Below are positions 21,968-32,375 of a stretch of DNA of 64,000 nucleotides, one piece after another; the first letter of the stretch is position 1, and each line of letters begins with the position of its first letter. The stretch covers positions 152,813 through 216,812 of the forward strand of contig NZ_PEHF01000084.1 in NCBI RefSeq assembly GCF_015762685.1. The letters run 5' to 3'. Origin of the DNA: Candidatus Symbiopectobacterium sp. 'North America'. Its GTDB lineage: Bacteria > Pseudomonadota > Gammaproteobacteria > Enterobacterales > Enterobacteriaceae. The notes beneath the pieces are model-generated. The model did not search any database. It was not told the origin of the DNA and saw nothing but the letters and a program-made list of their open reading frames with translations. A program made the position numbers and the translations under genes.

Positions 21968-22767
21968 ATGATGAAAATCCAATTGACCCGCCACGTCAGT
22001 GCCGCACTGCTGACCCTGCTTGCCGCCGTGACGCTGGCTGGTTGCGATAATAACAAGAGTGCGGAAACGCAGAGTAAGGTGCTGCGCGTGGGCACGACGG
22101 GCCAAAGCTTCCCTGGTTCTTATAAAGAGAACGGCAGGCTGGCCGGCTACGATGTCGAGGTTGTGGAAACCATCGCTCGCGAACTGGGTTATTAGGTCAC
22201 CTGGACTACGGCTGATTTCAGCGGACTGATGGGCCAGTTGGAGGCCGGAAAGTTGGATACCGTGGCCAATAATTTCGTGAAAACCACCGAATGCCAGAAA
22301 AAATACAACTTCACTGACGCTTACCTCACTTACGCAACGCAAATCGTCACCAGCGTTGAGAACAAAGACATTCAGTCTCTGGACGATCTCAAGGGTAAAA
22401 CCGTATCTGGCGTCTTAGGCTCGACCCATGTGACCAACCTACGCAACGCCTTTCCCAACAATGACGTAACCATCCGCACCTATGAAACCCGCGACGGGGC
22501 AATGAATGATGTGATCAACAACCGCTTTCAAGGCTATGTCAATTCCCGCCCTATCCTGTTGGCAGAGATTAATAAACGTCACCTGCCGCTGAAACTGGTG
22601 GGTGACCCCATCTTCAATGAGCAAGTCACGTTCCCGTTTGCCAAAACGGCGGAAGGCGACAAGTTGCTGGCAGCATTCAATCAGAAGCTGCAACAGCTGC
22701 GTCAGAACGGCCAGTTGAGAAGTATTTCGGCAGCGATAAAGTGCTGGAAGGCGGTAAAGCGGAATAA
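21968..22767 (+). pseudogene. Second solute-binding lipoprotein, disrupted
   Basis: A paralogue of the binding protein at 17671, on the opposite strand. It has a signal peptide with lipobox LAGC and the same conserved blocks (GYDVEVVETIAREL, DFSGLMGQLEAGKLD, TYETRDGAMND). TAG at 22193-22195 replaces a codon in GY(K)VTWTT, and the frame shifts near 22720 so that the natural ending YFGSDKVLEGGKAE and its TAA (22765-22767) are out of frame. It lacks its own permease or ATPase. Confidence 0.88.
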
Positions 22768-22775
22768 GCAATTTT

Positions 22776-22800
22776 CGCCCTCGCACAGCGGGGGCGTTTT
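22776..22800 (+). terminator. Intrinsic terminator after the binding-protein remnant
   Basis: A 9-bp stem (CGCCCTCGC against GCGGGGGCG, one G-T pair) with loop ACA is followed by TTTT. It begins eight bases after the natural stop of the remnant. Confidence 0.75.
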
Positions 22801-22846
22801 CCACAGAACAGGCTACGCATATAGCAGAAAGATGCATGCGGAAAGC

Positions 22847-22880
22847 AAAAAGCGGCTATTCCTGAGGAATAGCTGCTTTT
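22847..22880. terminator. Bidirectional hairpin after the tRNA cluster
   Basis: A near-perfect inverted repeat (AAAAGCGGCTATTCC, loop TGA, GGAATAGCTGCTTTT) ends in A and T runs on both sides. On the minus strand it lies 10 bases beyond the last tRNA and should end the tRNA transcript. Confidence 0.8.
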
Positions 22881-22889
22881 CACAGAAAG

Positions 22890-22966
22890 TGGTCGGCGAG
22901 AGAGGATTCGAACCTCCGACCCACTGGTCCCAAACCAGTTGCGCTACCAAGCTGCGCTACTCGCCG
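22890..22966 (-). tRNA. proM: tRNA-Pro (UGG)
   Basis: A 77-base cloverleaf with encoded CCA. The minus strand starts CGGCGAGTAGCGCAGC; the T-arm GGTTCGAATCC and the anticodon loop TTTGGGA (anticodon UGG) match enterobacterial proM. It is the last of four tRNAs in the order argX-hisR-leuT-proM found in E. coli. Confidence 0.97.
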
Positions 22967-23021
22967 AAATACTTTTTTCCAACGCCATCAGTGTATCACA
23001 CTGACTGTTGATAATGTTCGT

Positions 23022-23107
23022 TGGTGCGAAGAGAGGGACTTGAACCCTCACGTCCGAAGGACACTAACACCTGAAGCTAGCGCGTCTACCAATTCCGCCA
23101 CCTTCGC
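23022..23107 (-). tRNA. leuT: tRNA-Leu (CAG)
   Basis: An 86-base class II tRNA with a long variable arm and encoded CCA. The minus strand begins GCGAAGGTGGCGGAATTGG; the anticodon loop has CAG (CTTCAGGTG) and the T-arm GGTTCAAGTCC. Matches enterobacterial leuT. Confidence 0.97.
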
Positions 23108-23130
23108 ATACATTCACGAACATCTGAATC

Positions 23131-23207
23131 TGGGGTGGCTAATGGGACTCGAACCCACGACAACTGGAATCACAATCCAGGGCTCTACCAACTGAGCTAT
23201 AGCCACC
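23131..23207 (-). tRNA. hisR: tRNA-His (GUG)
   Basis: A 77-base cloverleaf with encoded CCA. The minus strand begins GGTGGCTATAGCTCAGTTGG and carries anticodon GTG in GATTGTGATT; it includes the extra 5' G typical of tRNA-His. It is the only His tRNA seen in the window. Confidence 0.97.
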
Positions 23208-23303
23208 AATGTACTGCTTACAACTAACGATAAAACTGGTACGTCCCTTACGGTGAATTGTACCACCGCAGCTCTTGCACACAATTCTTGTAAAAAAAGT
23301 TAT

Positions 23304-23380
<77 letters not shown>

Positions 23381-23401
23381 ATAGCGCCGTTGCGGGTGGG
23401 G

Positions 23402-23430
23402 ATAGTACGGATTTAATCTCTGCCTGTCTA
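23402..23430 (-). promoter_or_regulatory. Promoter of the argX-hisR-leuT-proM operon
   Basis: On the minus strand a -35 box TAGACA and a -10 box TACTAT are separated by 17 bases, followed by a G/C-rich discriminator (CCCCACCCGC). This layout is typical of stringently controlled stable-RNA promoters and lies just upstream of argX. Confidence 0.8.
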
Positions 23431-23518
23431 GTGCTTTTTTATCGAAATGATGCGTTTGCTTATGCTTTGCGCATTTTGTACCGAAAACACACAGTCAGCG
23501 ACGATCCCCACCCATCAA

Positions 23519-24910
23519 TCAGGCTTCTGGTGCCGTTAATGCCTGCTTTTTACGCCCTTCCAGCATGGCATAAATCACGCTAACCGCGGCAAGAAACGCC
23601 ATCCCTACCAATAAGGACATCCGCGTGTCTTCATTGATGTACATTCCCACCAATACGCACAGCAGGAAGGCCATAGTCAGATAGTTCACCCACGGAAACT
23701 GCACGGATTTGAACGGATGCCCTGCTAATTGTGCCTGATGCTGCTGGCGAAAACGTATTTGGCTTATCAGTACCACAAACCACGGCACCATGCCCGGCAG
23801 CACGCTGGCGCTGTAGACATAGACGAACACTTTTTCCGGGTTGGGAATAATGTAGTTTAACGCCGAACCTAGCAGCAGACAAAAAATAGAAACGGCAACA
23901 CCTGCCGCAGGCACGCCGCTGGCCGTGACTTTGTCTATCCAGGCCGGTAGCTGACGGTTGTTTGCCAGTGAATAAAGCATACGGCCACAGCTGTACATCC
24001 CGCTGTTACAGCCAGAAAGCGCAGCGGTCAGCACCACAAAGTTGATGATACCCGCCGCAGCGGTAATCCCGATTTTGGCAAAGGTCAGCACAAACGGGCT
24101 GCTGGCAGTGCCAATTTCATTCCATGGGAAAATGGTGACGATGATAAAAATGGCACCCACATAGAAAATCAGAATACGCCACAAGATGTTATTAATCGCG
24201 CGCCGCAGGGTAATTTTGGGGTTCTTGGCTTCACCTGCGGTGATCCCAACCAGCTCAACGCCCTGATAAGAGGCCACCACCAGACACAGCGCAAACAACA
24301 GCCCTTTCCAGCCACCCGCCAGGAAGCCGCCGTGCTCGGTCAAATTGGCAAAGCCGGTCGCCTGACCGTGGTTGCCAATACCAAAAAAGATAATGCCAAC
24401 GCCAACGACAATCATCACAATAATGGTGGTGATTTTAATCATGGCAAACCAGAACTCGATTTCACCGTACAAACGCACAGCGGCCAGGTTGGCTAGCGCC
24501 ACCAGCGCCACGCACACGATAGCGGGGATCCACTGCGGCAGTTCCGGGAACCAGTGCTGCACGTAAACGCCGATGGCGGTGATTTCGGAAATCCCAACCG
24601 CCATCCACATAAACCAGTAACCCCACGCGGTGAGATAGCCAAAAAACGGGCTCATGTATTTATGCGCATACACGGCAAAGGAGCCGGTGACCGGTTCCAT
24701 ATAGAGCATTTCGCCCATTGAGCGCATGATAAAGAAAACGAATATCCCGGCGACGATATACGCGAGCAGCACAGAGGGGCCGGCCCACTTCAATGCGCTC
24801 GCCGCGCCCATAAACAACCCAACGCCAATCGTTCCGCCAAGCGCGATCAGCTCAATATGTCGCGCCTCAAGCCCACGGTGGAGCTTGCCTTGCGTTTCCT
24901 CGTTTGCCAT
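23519..24910 (-). CDS. yifK: Amino acid permease YifK/ThrP
   Basis: A 463-residue APC-superfamily inner-membrane permease, the same length as E. coli YifK (461), reported to import threonine and serine. It begins with a hydrophilic N-terminus ([25 protein letters not shown]), which holds the conserved first half-helix glycine motif, and has about 12 hydrophobic segments, with [18 protein letters not shown] in the middle. It lies between the tRNA operon and wecG as in E. coli, and is intact. Confidence 0.95.
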   Translation of the reverse strand: MANEETQGKLHRGLEARHIELIALGGTIGVGLFMGAASALKWAGPSVLLAYIVAGIFVFFIMRSMGEMLYMEPVTGSFAVYAHKYMSPFFGYLTAWGYWFMWMAVGISEITAIGVYVQHWFPELPQWIPAIVCVALVALANLAAVRLYGEIEFWFAMIKITTIIVMIVVGVGIIFFGIGNHGQATGFANLTEHGGFLAGGWKGLLFALCLVVASYQGVELVGITAGEAKNPKITLRRAINNILWRILIFYVGAIFIIVTIFPWNEIGTASSPFVLTFAKIGITAAAGIINFVVLTAALSGCNSGMYSCGRMLYSLANNRQLPAWIDKVTASGVPAAGVAVSIFCLLLGSALNYIIPNPEKVFVYVYSASVLPGMVPWFVVLISQIRFRQQHQAQLAGHPFKSVQFPWVNYLTMAFLLCVLVGMYINEDTRMSLLVGMAFLAAVSVIYAMLEGRKKQALTAPEA

Positions 24911-25048
24911 AGATCCTCAGTCTTAAATGTTGTGTTTTCCTCCCGGTTTCATACCGGGTTTTATCGTGCCCATCCCGCTATTGAGCAGGTTCGCACATTT
25001 TGGGCAGCATATTCTTCTGCATTTTTACCTGATTAGCAAATAGTCATT

Positions 25049-25080
25049 TAAAACAAAATGAGAATAACAATTTTGTTTTA
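25049..25080. repeat. A/T-rich inverted repeat between wecG and yifK
   Basis: An 11-bp perfect inverted repeat (TAAAACAAAAT at 25049-25059 and ATTTTGTTTTA at 25070-25080) with a 10-base spacer lies upstream of yifK and downstream of wecG. It could be an operator for yifK or a weak terminator; the sequence does not decide. Confidence 0.45.
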
Positions 25081-25131
25081 AGAGCCAATTATCATAATAA
25101 ATAACGATGGCTACGCAGAAGGGGAACGCCG

Positions 25132-25861
25132 TTACAGGCGACTGCTGAAGTAGTAGGCGAGGAATTTTAATAGCTTAATCTGGCGCGTAATGCGGCTGGG
25201 TTGGCTCAACAGCCGGTAGAGCCATTCCAACCCCATACGCTGCCACGCCAGAGGCGTGCCCGGTGAAGACGTCGTAAGCGCCTCCCACGCCCATATAAAG
25301 CGCCTGCGGATGGTAACGGCGACAATCACGCATCAGTATCTCCTGGCGAGGGGAGCCCATCGCCACCGTAACGATACGCGCCCCGCTGGCTCGCACCCGT
25401 TCAAACACCTCATCGCGCTGTTCGGGAGGGAAATAACCATCCTGACTGCCAACGATATTCACCTGCCACTGCGCCCTCAGTTTCTCTTTGGTCTGGCGCA
25501 GTATCGCCGGTTTTCCGCCCAGCAAAAAAACCGGGGTGCCTTCCGCACCGCCTTTTTGCATCAGCGCCTCCCACAAATCAGCGCCGGCGACACGCGTCAC
25601 CTGCGCCTGAGGATATTTACGCCGGATGGCGCGCACAATACTGATGCCATCGGCATACTTGTATTCGGCCTCGGCAATCAAATCCCACAGCGGCTTATCC
25701 TGCTCGGCGGCCAATACTTTCTCGGCGTTGATTGCCACTAACGTGCCGGCTTTGACCTCTCCCTCAGCGAAAAGATACGCCAGACAGGCGGCTTGATCCG
25801 CAAATCCATGCAGCGGGATATTACGAATGCGATAAAGCGGGACAGAAGCAGGATGTTTCAT
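25132..25861 (-). pseudogene. wecG: UDP-ManNAcA transferase WecG, frameshifted near the end
   Basis: WecG adds ManNAcA to lipid I to form ECA lipid II. The first 200 or so residues read well ([47 protein letters not shown]). Directly after FTGH about a dozen bases are missing out of frame (near 25262); the true C-terminus continues in another frame as [24 protein letters not shown] to the stop at 25132. About 45 C-terminal residues are lost. It follows the wzyE remnant by about 10 bases. Confidence 0.88.
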
Positions 25862-25870
25862 GAGGGTTCC

Positions 25871-27183
25871 TTATGGTGTATCCGGAGTGTGTGGAGTCAA
25901 GGTAGACGGTGCCATATGCGAACGCGACCAACGCTGGCGGATCAGACCCGCGCGTTCAAACAGCCAATAAAGCAACTTCGCCGCCAGCACGCACAGCCCA
26001 AACACCAGGATAAAAAACACCACGCGCGACACAAAAGCATCGCCGCTGCGCTGTAGCGATTCTGGCTGCGACGACCCGATTCATACAGGGCATCAAACCA
26101 CTTGACGATGAGGCCCACCACGATAGCACCGGGCGGAATAAACAACACGCCGCCCATCACCACCAGCGATCCCAGCAACGTAGGAGAAATCGCCAACCTG
26201 GAGTTGTTATTGAGCACTTCCCAGGTGAAATAGTTAGCACTTTTGAGCACCAGATTGGGACGAGCGGGCCACAGCCAGGACGGAATAAAGACATAAAAAT
26301 CACGCACGATGGGGGCTAGCCCCTGAAACTCGATGTCACCGTAGTGTTGCCACAGCAGCGCCAAATTTTCCCACGGCGAGAATGTATCGCTTGTCAGATA
26401 AAGGAAGGTGTAAAACGCTTCCGCACCGCTTACGTCCAGACTGTAGCGTTTTAACGCCAGCCAGAACATGGCGGTCACGCCCACTGCCCCCGCCGCGACC
26501 AGCATCCATAGCGTGATCCAACCGCGCTGGATGCCGATAAACAAGAACAGGGCAAAAGCGATAATGATATTCGCCCGCGTACCGCCGAAAATCAGGTAGG
26601 TCAGTATCCCGAACCCGACGGTGTCCACCAGAAACAGCAGCCAGGCACGGCGCGTTTGGTGCAGGAAATAGACCACCAGCATGGCGGGGATAAAAAAATA
26701 GAAGAAGCGCTTCAGGGCAACGCACGAGACCTCACTGGAAAAGATCTGGCTGTAGGAGCGCAGTTTGAACAGCAAAAAACCGTTGTTGATAAAGAAGATA
26801 GCCACTGTCACCACGGCCACCAGCGCCAGCAATAGCCACGTCAGGTGCGTTTCGACGCGATTCATCACGAGCCAGGGTTCTCCGGGCGGTCGGCGTTGCG
26901 CCCGCAGGCGGGTTTTATAAGCCACGTAATAGATGGCGTAAAACGCGGTTGCCGACAGCAGCGCCTGAAGTAAATAGGTCGCGGGCACCACTGCCACATT
27001 GAATTTGAACGCCAGCAGGCAGGTAAAGGGAAAACCGAAATAGAACGTCAGAAAAAACAGTATTGAGAACAGTACGTTAAAGTTAAATCGTACTCGACGA
27101 AACTTCTGCCAGGTCAAAAAAAGAATAAAACTGACGGAAAACAGATACACCACGACCAAGCCGCCGAATTCACCCTGTGTCAT
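25871..27183 (-). pseudogene. wzyE: ECA polymerase WzyE, internal deletion
   Basis: WzyE is the multi-spanning inner-membrane polymerase of ECA chains. From the ATG at 27183, which overlaps the wecF stop (ATGA), about 390 residues of membrane protein read normally, up to QNRYSAA. There roughly 20 codons of the last-but-one region are missing out of frame (near 26050). The real C-terminus ([18 protein letters not shown]...) is visible in a second frame ending at TAA 25873..25871. The encoded protein would end with about 30 unrelated residues and lack the final transmembrane segment. Confidence 0.88.
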
Positions 27184-28259
27184 GGTTTCGTCTCCGCCGC
27201 CAACGTCAAGGCATCGAGCCATCCTCGCTGGTAGTTAGGCTGGAAGAACGCGATGCGGCGCTGATCCACGCTGGCGATCTGACGTTGCGCTTCACGCACC
27301 ACCGCTTCCGTCAACGTATCGCCGTAAAACAGCACCGGTAAATGCTGTTCGGCCAGATCCTGCCAGAAAGGCTTCTTCCGGATGATGACAAAGGGCACAC
27401 CGCACTGAATCAGCAGGCAAAGCGTACCTATGCCTTGTTGACGCGAGAAGATAAATACGCCGAGATCGCAACTGCGCAACATGTTCAGATAATCATCGAA
27501 CGCTAACTGTTCACGCAGCAACTGGAACTGCTTCGTGCCAAACAGCGTTTCACCTTCCTGCGCCACCTGATTGATATAGTCTTCATTGTTTGCGGGATAT
27601 CCCATGGGGACAATCACCCGCACCTGCGGCCCCAGTTGCTGATGAATGGCCCGCAGCGCTTCGATATGCCGATTGCTCTTATCGCCGGAATTATCCACCA
27701 GCACCGTCATCGGTCCAGCCAGCGGCTTGGTCACGGTCTCTTCCGTCAGAGCCGGGTTCATTTTGGTGGGGAAATAAAGCAAAGAGGCGGGCACATCCGC
27801 ATGCCGCTGCCGATAAAAATCCAGATCGCCACGTGTGGCAAAGACATGACCGATACGTCCCTGCGCCATGCGACGCAGCAGGTAAAACAGGCGATGCTTC
27901 CACTGCGTGGCCTCTTCATACAGATCCGCGCCCCACACATGCCAATAGGCCTGGGTCGGCTTGATACGCCGACCCAACAGCGCCAGCCAAATCCACGGGT
28001 TGAACTGTCCGTGGAAAAAGAACCGCGTCTGTCGATCGGCCCGCGCCCGCGTCACCACCGCCTGCGCACGTTTATCGGCATAACAGGTTAACGTCAACCC
28101 AGGAAAAGCCTGCGGCAAGCCCTCATCACCGGATACCACCATAAAATGCGTGACCACGGGCGCAGGCAGTTGCGTTGCCATCACGTCATGGAAGAAGCGC
28201 AGCAGCGTCTGGTTATGATGCGGGATATCCGATCCCAGCACGTGAATCAGTGTCGTCAT
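27180..28259 (-). CDS. wecF: Fuc4NAc transferase WecF
   Basis: WecF transfers 4-acetamido-4,6-dideoxygalactose (Fuc4NAc) to ECA lipid II, giving lipid III. The 359 residues match the E. coli length exactly and show the family blocks [16 protein letters not shown] at the N-terminus and [18 protein letters not shown] near residue 250. It overlaps wzxE upstream and wzyE downstream. It has no visible lesion, although the enzymes making both its donor and acceptor are broken, so it is probably functionless here. Confidence 0.93.
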   Translation of the reverse strand: MTTLIHVLGSDIPHHNQTLLRFFHDVMATQLPAPVVTHFMVVSGDEGLPQAFPGLTLTCYADKRAQAVVTRARADRQTRFFFHGQFNPWIWLALLGRRIKPTQAYWHVWGADLYEEATQWKHRLFYLLRRMAQGRIGHVFATRGDLDFYRQRHADVPASLLYFPTKMNPALTEETVTKPLAGPMTVLVDNSGDKSNRHIEALRAIHQQLGPQVRVIVPMGYPANNEDYINQVAQEGETLFGTKQFQLLREQLAFDDYLNMLRSCDLGVFIFSRQQGIGTLCLLIQCGVPFVIIRKKPFWQDLAEQHLPVLFYGDTLTEAVVREAQRQIASVDQRRIAFFQPNYQRGWLDALTLAAETKP

Positions 28260-29410
28260 GGTCGCCTACGGTAAATAAGAAAAACACAACAGCACAGAAA
28301 AAGTAAACCACATAGGTCAACATATAGGCTTGCCTGGCCCCCAATGCGCCGTGGCGCGGAATCAACCACTGGGAGAAGCCACTCAGCAACAAAAACTGGC
28401 TCAGTTCCGCCAGCAGATAAAAGCGCAGCGCCGCTTTGGCAATCACCAGATAACCAAAGACGTAGGCCCCCACTTTCATCACATCGCCCATCAGTTGCCA
28501 GGCGAAGAGATCGCGCATCGGCACAAACTGCGGGGAAAACAGCAGCCACCGCAGGGATAACAAACCGCAACGCGCGGCCGAGCTCACGCTCAATCGCCGG
28601 TTTTTCCTGCAATCGCGCCAGCGTCGGCAGCAAATAGACCGAAAACGCGGCGGTGATAAATTGCAGGTAAGCATCGGATATCGCGCTCACGCCCTGCCAC
28701 AAGCCGACTGCGTCCCACCCGGCATGCGCCGCGAGCACGTTACGCATCATGATATAAGCGATGGGTACCGTTACCGCCGTCATCACCGCCATTAATGTAG
28801 ATTTCCCTAACTACGTGGCGAACGCGCGATCCCATATCGGACGCAAGTGCTGCCAACGCAAAGGGGTGCGACGCCACAGCAACACACCGGCGGGCAGCGC
28901 AATCAACACCGGTATCAGCGCCAACCCCACCAGCCCAATCAGACTGCCCCCGACAATCGCCAGCGCATTGCCCTGTGCGTCCCGGTACCCTTTCAGGATA
29001 GCCAAAAAGAAGTTGGCGCAGGCAATGCCCATTTGCAGCAACTCCAGCAGGCGGATCACGTCACGATAACGATCGTCGCCAAACAGCGCCGTGGCTATTG
29101 GCCCGGCCGCCAGCACAAAGAGGAGCGCTAACGCTGATGAAAAGAGCGCAATAAGCGTCGCTGACGTCCCCAAAACCTGTTGCAACGGCTGAGGCTGCTG
29201 CTGATGGCGCGCCACCAGCATGATCACACCATTAAATATTCCCGCGCCTGACAGAACGCCCAACACCGTGATCAGTTGGCGGTAATTCCCCGCCAGCCCC
29301 ACGCCGCTCGGGCCGAAGGCCACCGCCAGCAATTTGATAACCACCAGGCCAATGGCGATTTTGACCAGCGTCGAACCCGCCGTCCATAAGGACGCTTTTG
29401 CCAATGACAT
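28256..29410 (-). pseudogene. wzxE: ECA lipid III flippase WzxE, several lesions
   Basis: WzxE is the polytopic flippase for ECA lipid III. The N-terminus (MSLAKASLWTAGSTLVKI) reads well. The gene has an apparent in-frame loss of about 17 codons after GGSLIG, an in-frame TAG at 28813..28811 in FAT(Q)LGKSTLMAV, an out-of-frame deletion near 28590 that removes part of PAVAA...WLLFSPQF, and a further shift near 28290 that restores the ending VFLIYRRRP. Four separate events make this one of the most degraded genes of the locus. Confidence 0.9.
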
Positions 29411-29411
29411 G

Positions 29412-30532
29412 TCAGGAAAAGAAGTTCAGGATGGTGTTGATCACCGTACGCTGATTCACATCTGACAGATTATAAAACAGCGGCAACTGGACCAGTCGCT
29501 CGCTTTCCCGCGTGGTGTAACGATCTTCACCAGAAAAACGCCCGAAGCGCAGCCCCGCAGGTGACGTATGCAGCGGAATATAGTGAAACACCGTCAGTAT
29601 GTCCGTATCCTTCATGTCATGAATAAACGCGGCGCGATCGTCAATATCGTGTAGCTTGAGGTAAAACAGATGCGCATTGTGCCGGCAGCGTGGGCAGCGT
29701 GACGCGCCTGGCCTCCGTCAGCGGGCGGAAGGCATCATAATAGTTATGCCACAGGCGTAAACGTCGTTCGTTGATGCGCCCGGCGGCTTCCAACTGCCCC
29801 CACAGGTAGGCAGCCTGAATATCTGCCATCAGGTAGCTGGAGCCGATATCGCGCCAGGTATATTTATCGGCCTGACCGCGAAAGAGCTGGCTGCGGTTGG
29901 TGCCTTTCTCGCAGATGATTTTCGCCCGCTCAACCAACGCGGGGTCGTTGATCAGTGTGGCACCGCCTTCTCCGCCGGACGTGTAGTTTTTGGTTTCGTG
30001 AAAACTGAAGCAGCCAATGTGACCAATCGCCCCCAACGGACGCCCTTTGTAGCGGGCCATCACCCCCTTGCGCGGCATCCTCCACCACCCATAGATCGTA
30101 CTTTTCCGCCAGCGCCATAATGGCGTCCATTTCGCACGCCACACCGGCATAGTGCACTGGCACGATGGCACGGGTCTTGCCGGTAATCGCCGCTTCAATT
30201 TTGCTTTCATCGATATTCAGCGTATCCGGGCGTACATCGACATAAACGATGGTTGCTCCACGCAGCACAAAGGCATTGGCGGTGGAAACGAAGGTCTAGC
30301 TGGGCATGATCACTTCATCCCCCAGCTGAATATCCAGCAGGATGGCCGCCATCTCCAATGATGCGGTACAGGAGGGGGTTAACAACACCTTCTTGCTGCC
30401 AGAATAGTGCTCCAGCCATTGTTGGCACCGGCGCGTAAAACCGCCGTCACCACACAGCTTGCCGCTGCTCATGGCGGCCTGCATATAGTCCAGTTCGCTA
30501 CCCACAACCGCGGGAGCGTTAAAGGGAATCAT
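29412..30532 (-). pseudogene. wecE: TDP-4-oxo-6-deoxyglucose aminotransferase WecE, several lesions
   Basis: WecE is the PLP-dependent aminotransferase making TDP-Fuc4N for ECA. The start at 30532 (MIPFNAPAVVGSELDYMQ) is good. A TAG at 30298..30296 replaces the Tyr of MPS(Y)TFVST; a frameshift lies at a run of five G (plus-strand C 30063-30067) after EDAAQG; a second shift lies near 29690. The PLP-lysine region SFHETKNYTSGGEGG is readable between them, and the C-terminus ends NQRTVINTILNFFS. Confidence 0.9.
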
Positions 30533-31238
30533 GCGGTCTCCTGTAAAACCAATGCGCCGTGTCATGAATCTGCGCGCCACTGCGTTGATAAAAGCGCAGT
30601 GCGCGCGTATTACCCAACTGCGTAGCCACCCACAGGTGCGCCACGTGCCGCTGTTGGCACCAGTGCCTTGCCAGTGCCATAAGTCGCATGCCCACCCCAC
30701 CGGAAGTGCCCGGCCACGCAGCCAAAAGGCCGATGCGCGCCTGGCCTGCCTGCGCCTGGCGCAGTGTCACCCAACCAAGCGGCGCCCCCTGCGCGTTGTG
30801 CGCAATCAGGCAGACATCATCAAAGGTGCCACGCACCGCGTTTTCCACCCACTGTGCGTAAAAACGACCGCTATCCGCCGCGCGATACCAGGGTGTGCGA
30901 AACCGGCTCTGCGAAAAAACGCGCGCAGAGGCGTCACGCAGCGGCGCAATATCCACAGTATCCGCCACGCGCCAGGCCGGAAGTGCCGCCTCGCCAGCGC
31001 TGATGGGCAGGCAAAAATCCACTTCGCTCTCTGCCAGTTGGAAACCTCCGGCAGAGAGCGCATCGATCGTCGCCAGCTCGCTGGCAGCGACCTTGGCCTG
31101 CACCACGGCATAGGCGTTCAACGCCGAGGGCGTTAGCACTGGCGCATCATCACTGAACGACAGGCGCACGCTGGGGAGGGCGAAAAAATCGCTTTCCCAC
31201 GCTAACGGCATCAGATGTGCACGGATCGTGGTTGTCAT
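30519..31238 (-). CDS. wecD: TDP-fucosamine acetyltransferase WecD
   Basis: WecD acetylates TDP-Fuc4N with acetyl-CoA. From the ATG at 31238 (MTTTIRAHLMPLAWESDFF) it is 239 residues, slightly longer than E. coli WecD (224). The C-terminal GNAT domain is clear: QSRFRTPWY, RFYAQWVENAVRGTFDD and ARIGLLAAWPG with the acyl-CoA loop. It overlaps the wecE start by 14 bases. The gene is intact, but rffH, which normally sits just upstream, is absent. Confidence 0.9.
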   Translation of the reverse strand: MTTTIRAHLMPLAWESDFFALPSVRLSFSDDAPVLTPSALNAYAVVQAKVAASELATIDALSAGGFQLAESEVDFCLPISAGEAALPAWRVADTVDIAPLRDASARVFSQSRFRTPWYRAADSGRFYAQWVENAVRGTFDDVCLIAHNAQGAPLGWVTLRQAQAGQARIGLLAAWPGTSGGVGMRLMALARHWCQQRHVAHLWVATQLGNTRALRFYQRSGAQIHDTAHWFYRRPHDSL

Positions 31239-31301
31239 CGCCTCTCCTGTAATGGCCTGCACGCTGCTGTTACTGACACACGGGCACGACAAACGCGCCG
31301 A

Positions 31302-32375
31302 TTATGCGTCCAGCCCCAACCGTTCTCCGGTATAGTTATAGGAGCCATCCTGCACACTGCGCCACCAGGCTTGGTTGTTCAGATACCACAACACCGTTTT
31401 ACGCATGCCAGTTTCAAACGTTTCCTGTGGTTTCCAATCCAGCTCCCGCGCCATTTTGCTGGCATCGATGGCATAACGCATGTCATGTCCGGGTCGATCA
31501 GTCACGTAGGTAATCAGATCGCGATAATGGGTTACACCCGCTGGTTTTTGCGGTACTAGTTCTTCCAGCAGATCGCACAGGGTATGCACCACGTCGAGGT
31601 TTTTACGCTCGTTATGGCCGCCGATATTGTAGGTTTCCCCGATTTCACCCGTCGTCACCACGAGGTAAAGCACACGCGCATGATCTTCAACAAACAGCCA
31701 GTCACGGATCTGCGCACCGTTGCCATACACGGGCAGCGGCTTAGCGGATAATGCGTTGAGGATCATCAGCGGAATCAATTTTTCCGGGAAGTGGTAAGGA
31801 CCGTAGTTATTGGAGCAGTTGGTGATGATCGTCGGCAGCCCATAGGTGCGCATCCAGGCACGCACCAGATGGTCGCTGGAGGCTTTGGATGCGGAATAAG
31901 GGCTGCTGGGCGCATACGGTGTGGTTTCGGTGAACAGATCGTCCGTGCCGTGCAGATCGCCAAACACCTCATCGGTGGAAATATGGTGGAAACGGAACGC
32001 GGCTTTTTTCTCGTCATCCAGTGAGTTCCAGTAGTGGCGCGCCGCTTCCAGCATCTGATAGGTACCGACGATATTGGTTTCAATAAACGCCGCCGGACCA
32101 TCGATCGAGCGGTCAACGTGACTTTCCGCCGCCAAATGCATCACCAAATCCGGCCGATACGTGGCAAATACCCGATCCAACGCGGGACGATCGCAGATAT
32201 CAACCTGCTCGAACGCGAAACGATCGCTGGTCGCCACCGGCGCCAATGACGCCAGATTACCGGCATACGTCAGCTTATCAATTACCACGACGCTGTCTTG
32301 CGTTTCTGTTACCAGATAACGCACCAGCGCGGATCCAATAAATCCTGCGCCGCCTGTCACCAAAATACGTTTCAA
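31302..32375 (-). CDS. rffG: dTDP-glucose 4,6-dehydratase RffG
   Basis: RffG dehydrates TDP-glucose for Fuc4NAc synthesis. It is an extended SDR with the Rossmann motif [13 protein letters not shown], the catalytic Tyr in [10 protein letters not shown] and [12 protein letters not shown] chose the TTG at 32375: it overlaps the wecC stop (TTGA), stands seven bases from a GGAG motif and gives KRILVTGG, as in E. coli; an ATG six bases upstream is possible but too close to that motif. The result is 357 residues. Intact. Confidence 0.92.
   Translation of the reverse strand: MKRILVTGGAGFIGSALVRYLVTETQDSVVVIDKLTYAGNLASLAPVATSDRFAFEQVDICDRPALDRVFATYRPDLVMHLAAESHVDRSIDGPAAFIETNIVGTYQMLEAARHYWNSLDDEKKAAFRFHHISTDEVFGDLHGTDDLFTETTPYAPSSPYSASKASSDHLVRAWMRTYGLPTIITNCSNNYGPYHFPEKLIPLMILNALSAKPLPVYGNGAQIRDWLFVEDHARVLYLVVTTGEIGETYNIGGHNERKNLDVVHTLCDLLEELVPQKPAGVTHYRDLITYVTDRPGHDMRYAIDASKMARELDWKPQETFETGMRKTVLWYLNNQAWWRSVQDGSYNYTGERLGLDA

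Noticed and set aside
22768..23011. Open frame continuing from the second binding-protein remnant with a GERGFEPPTHWSQTSCATK-like tail
   Set aside because: This is the well-known false peptide from reading across tRNA-Pro; the true gene ends at 22767 and a terminator follows.
25049..25080. A Fur box upstream of yifK
   Set aside because: Part of the palindrome (AATGAGAATAAC) resembles a Fur half-site, but the repeat as a whole does not fit the 19-bp Fur consensus and yifK is not iron-related.
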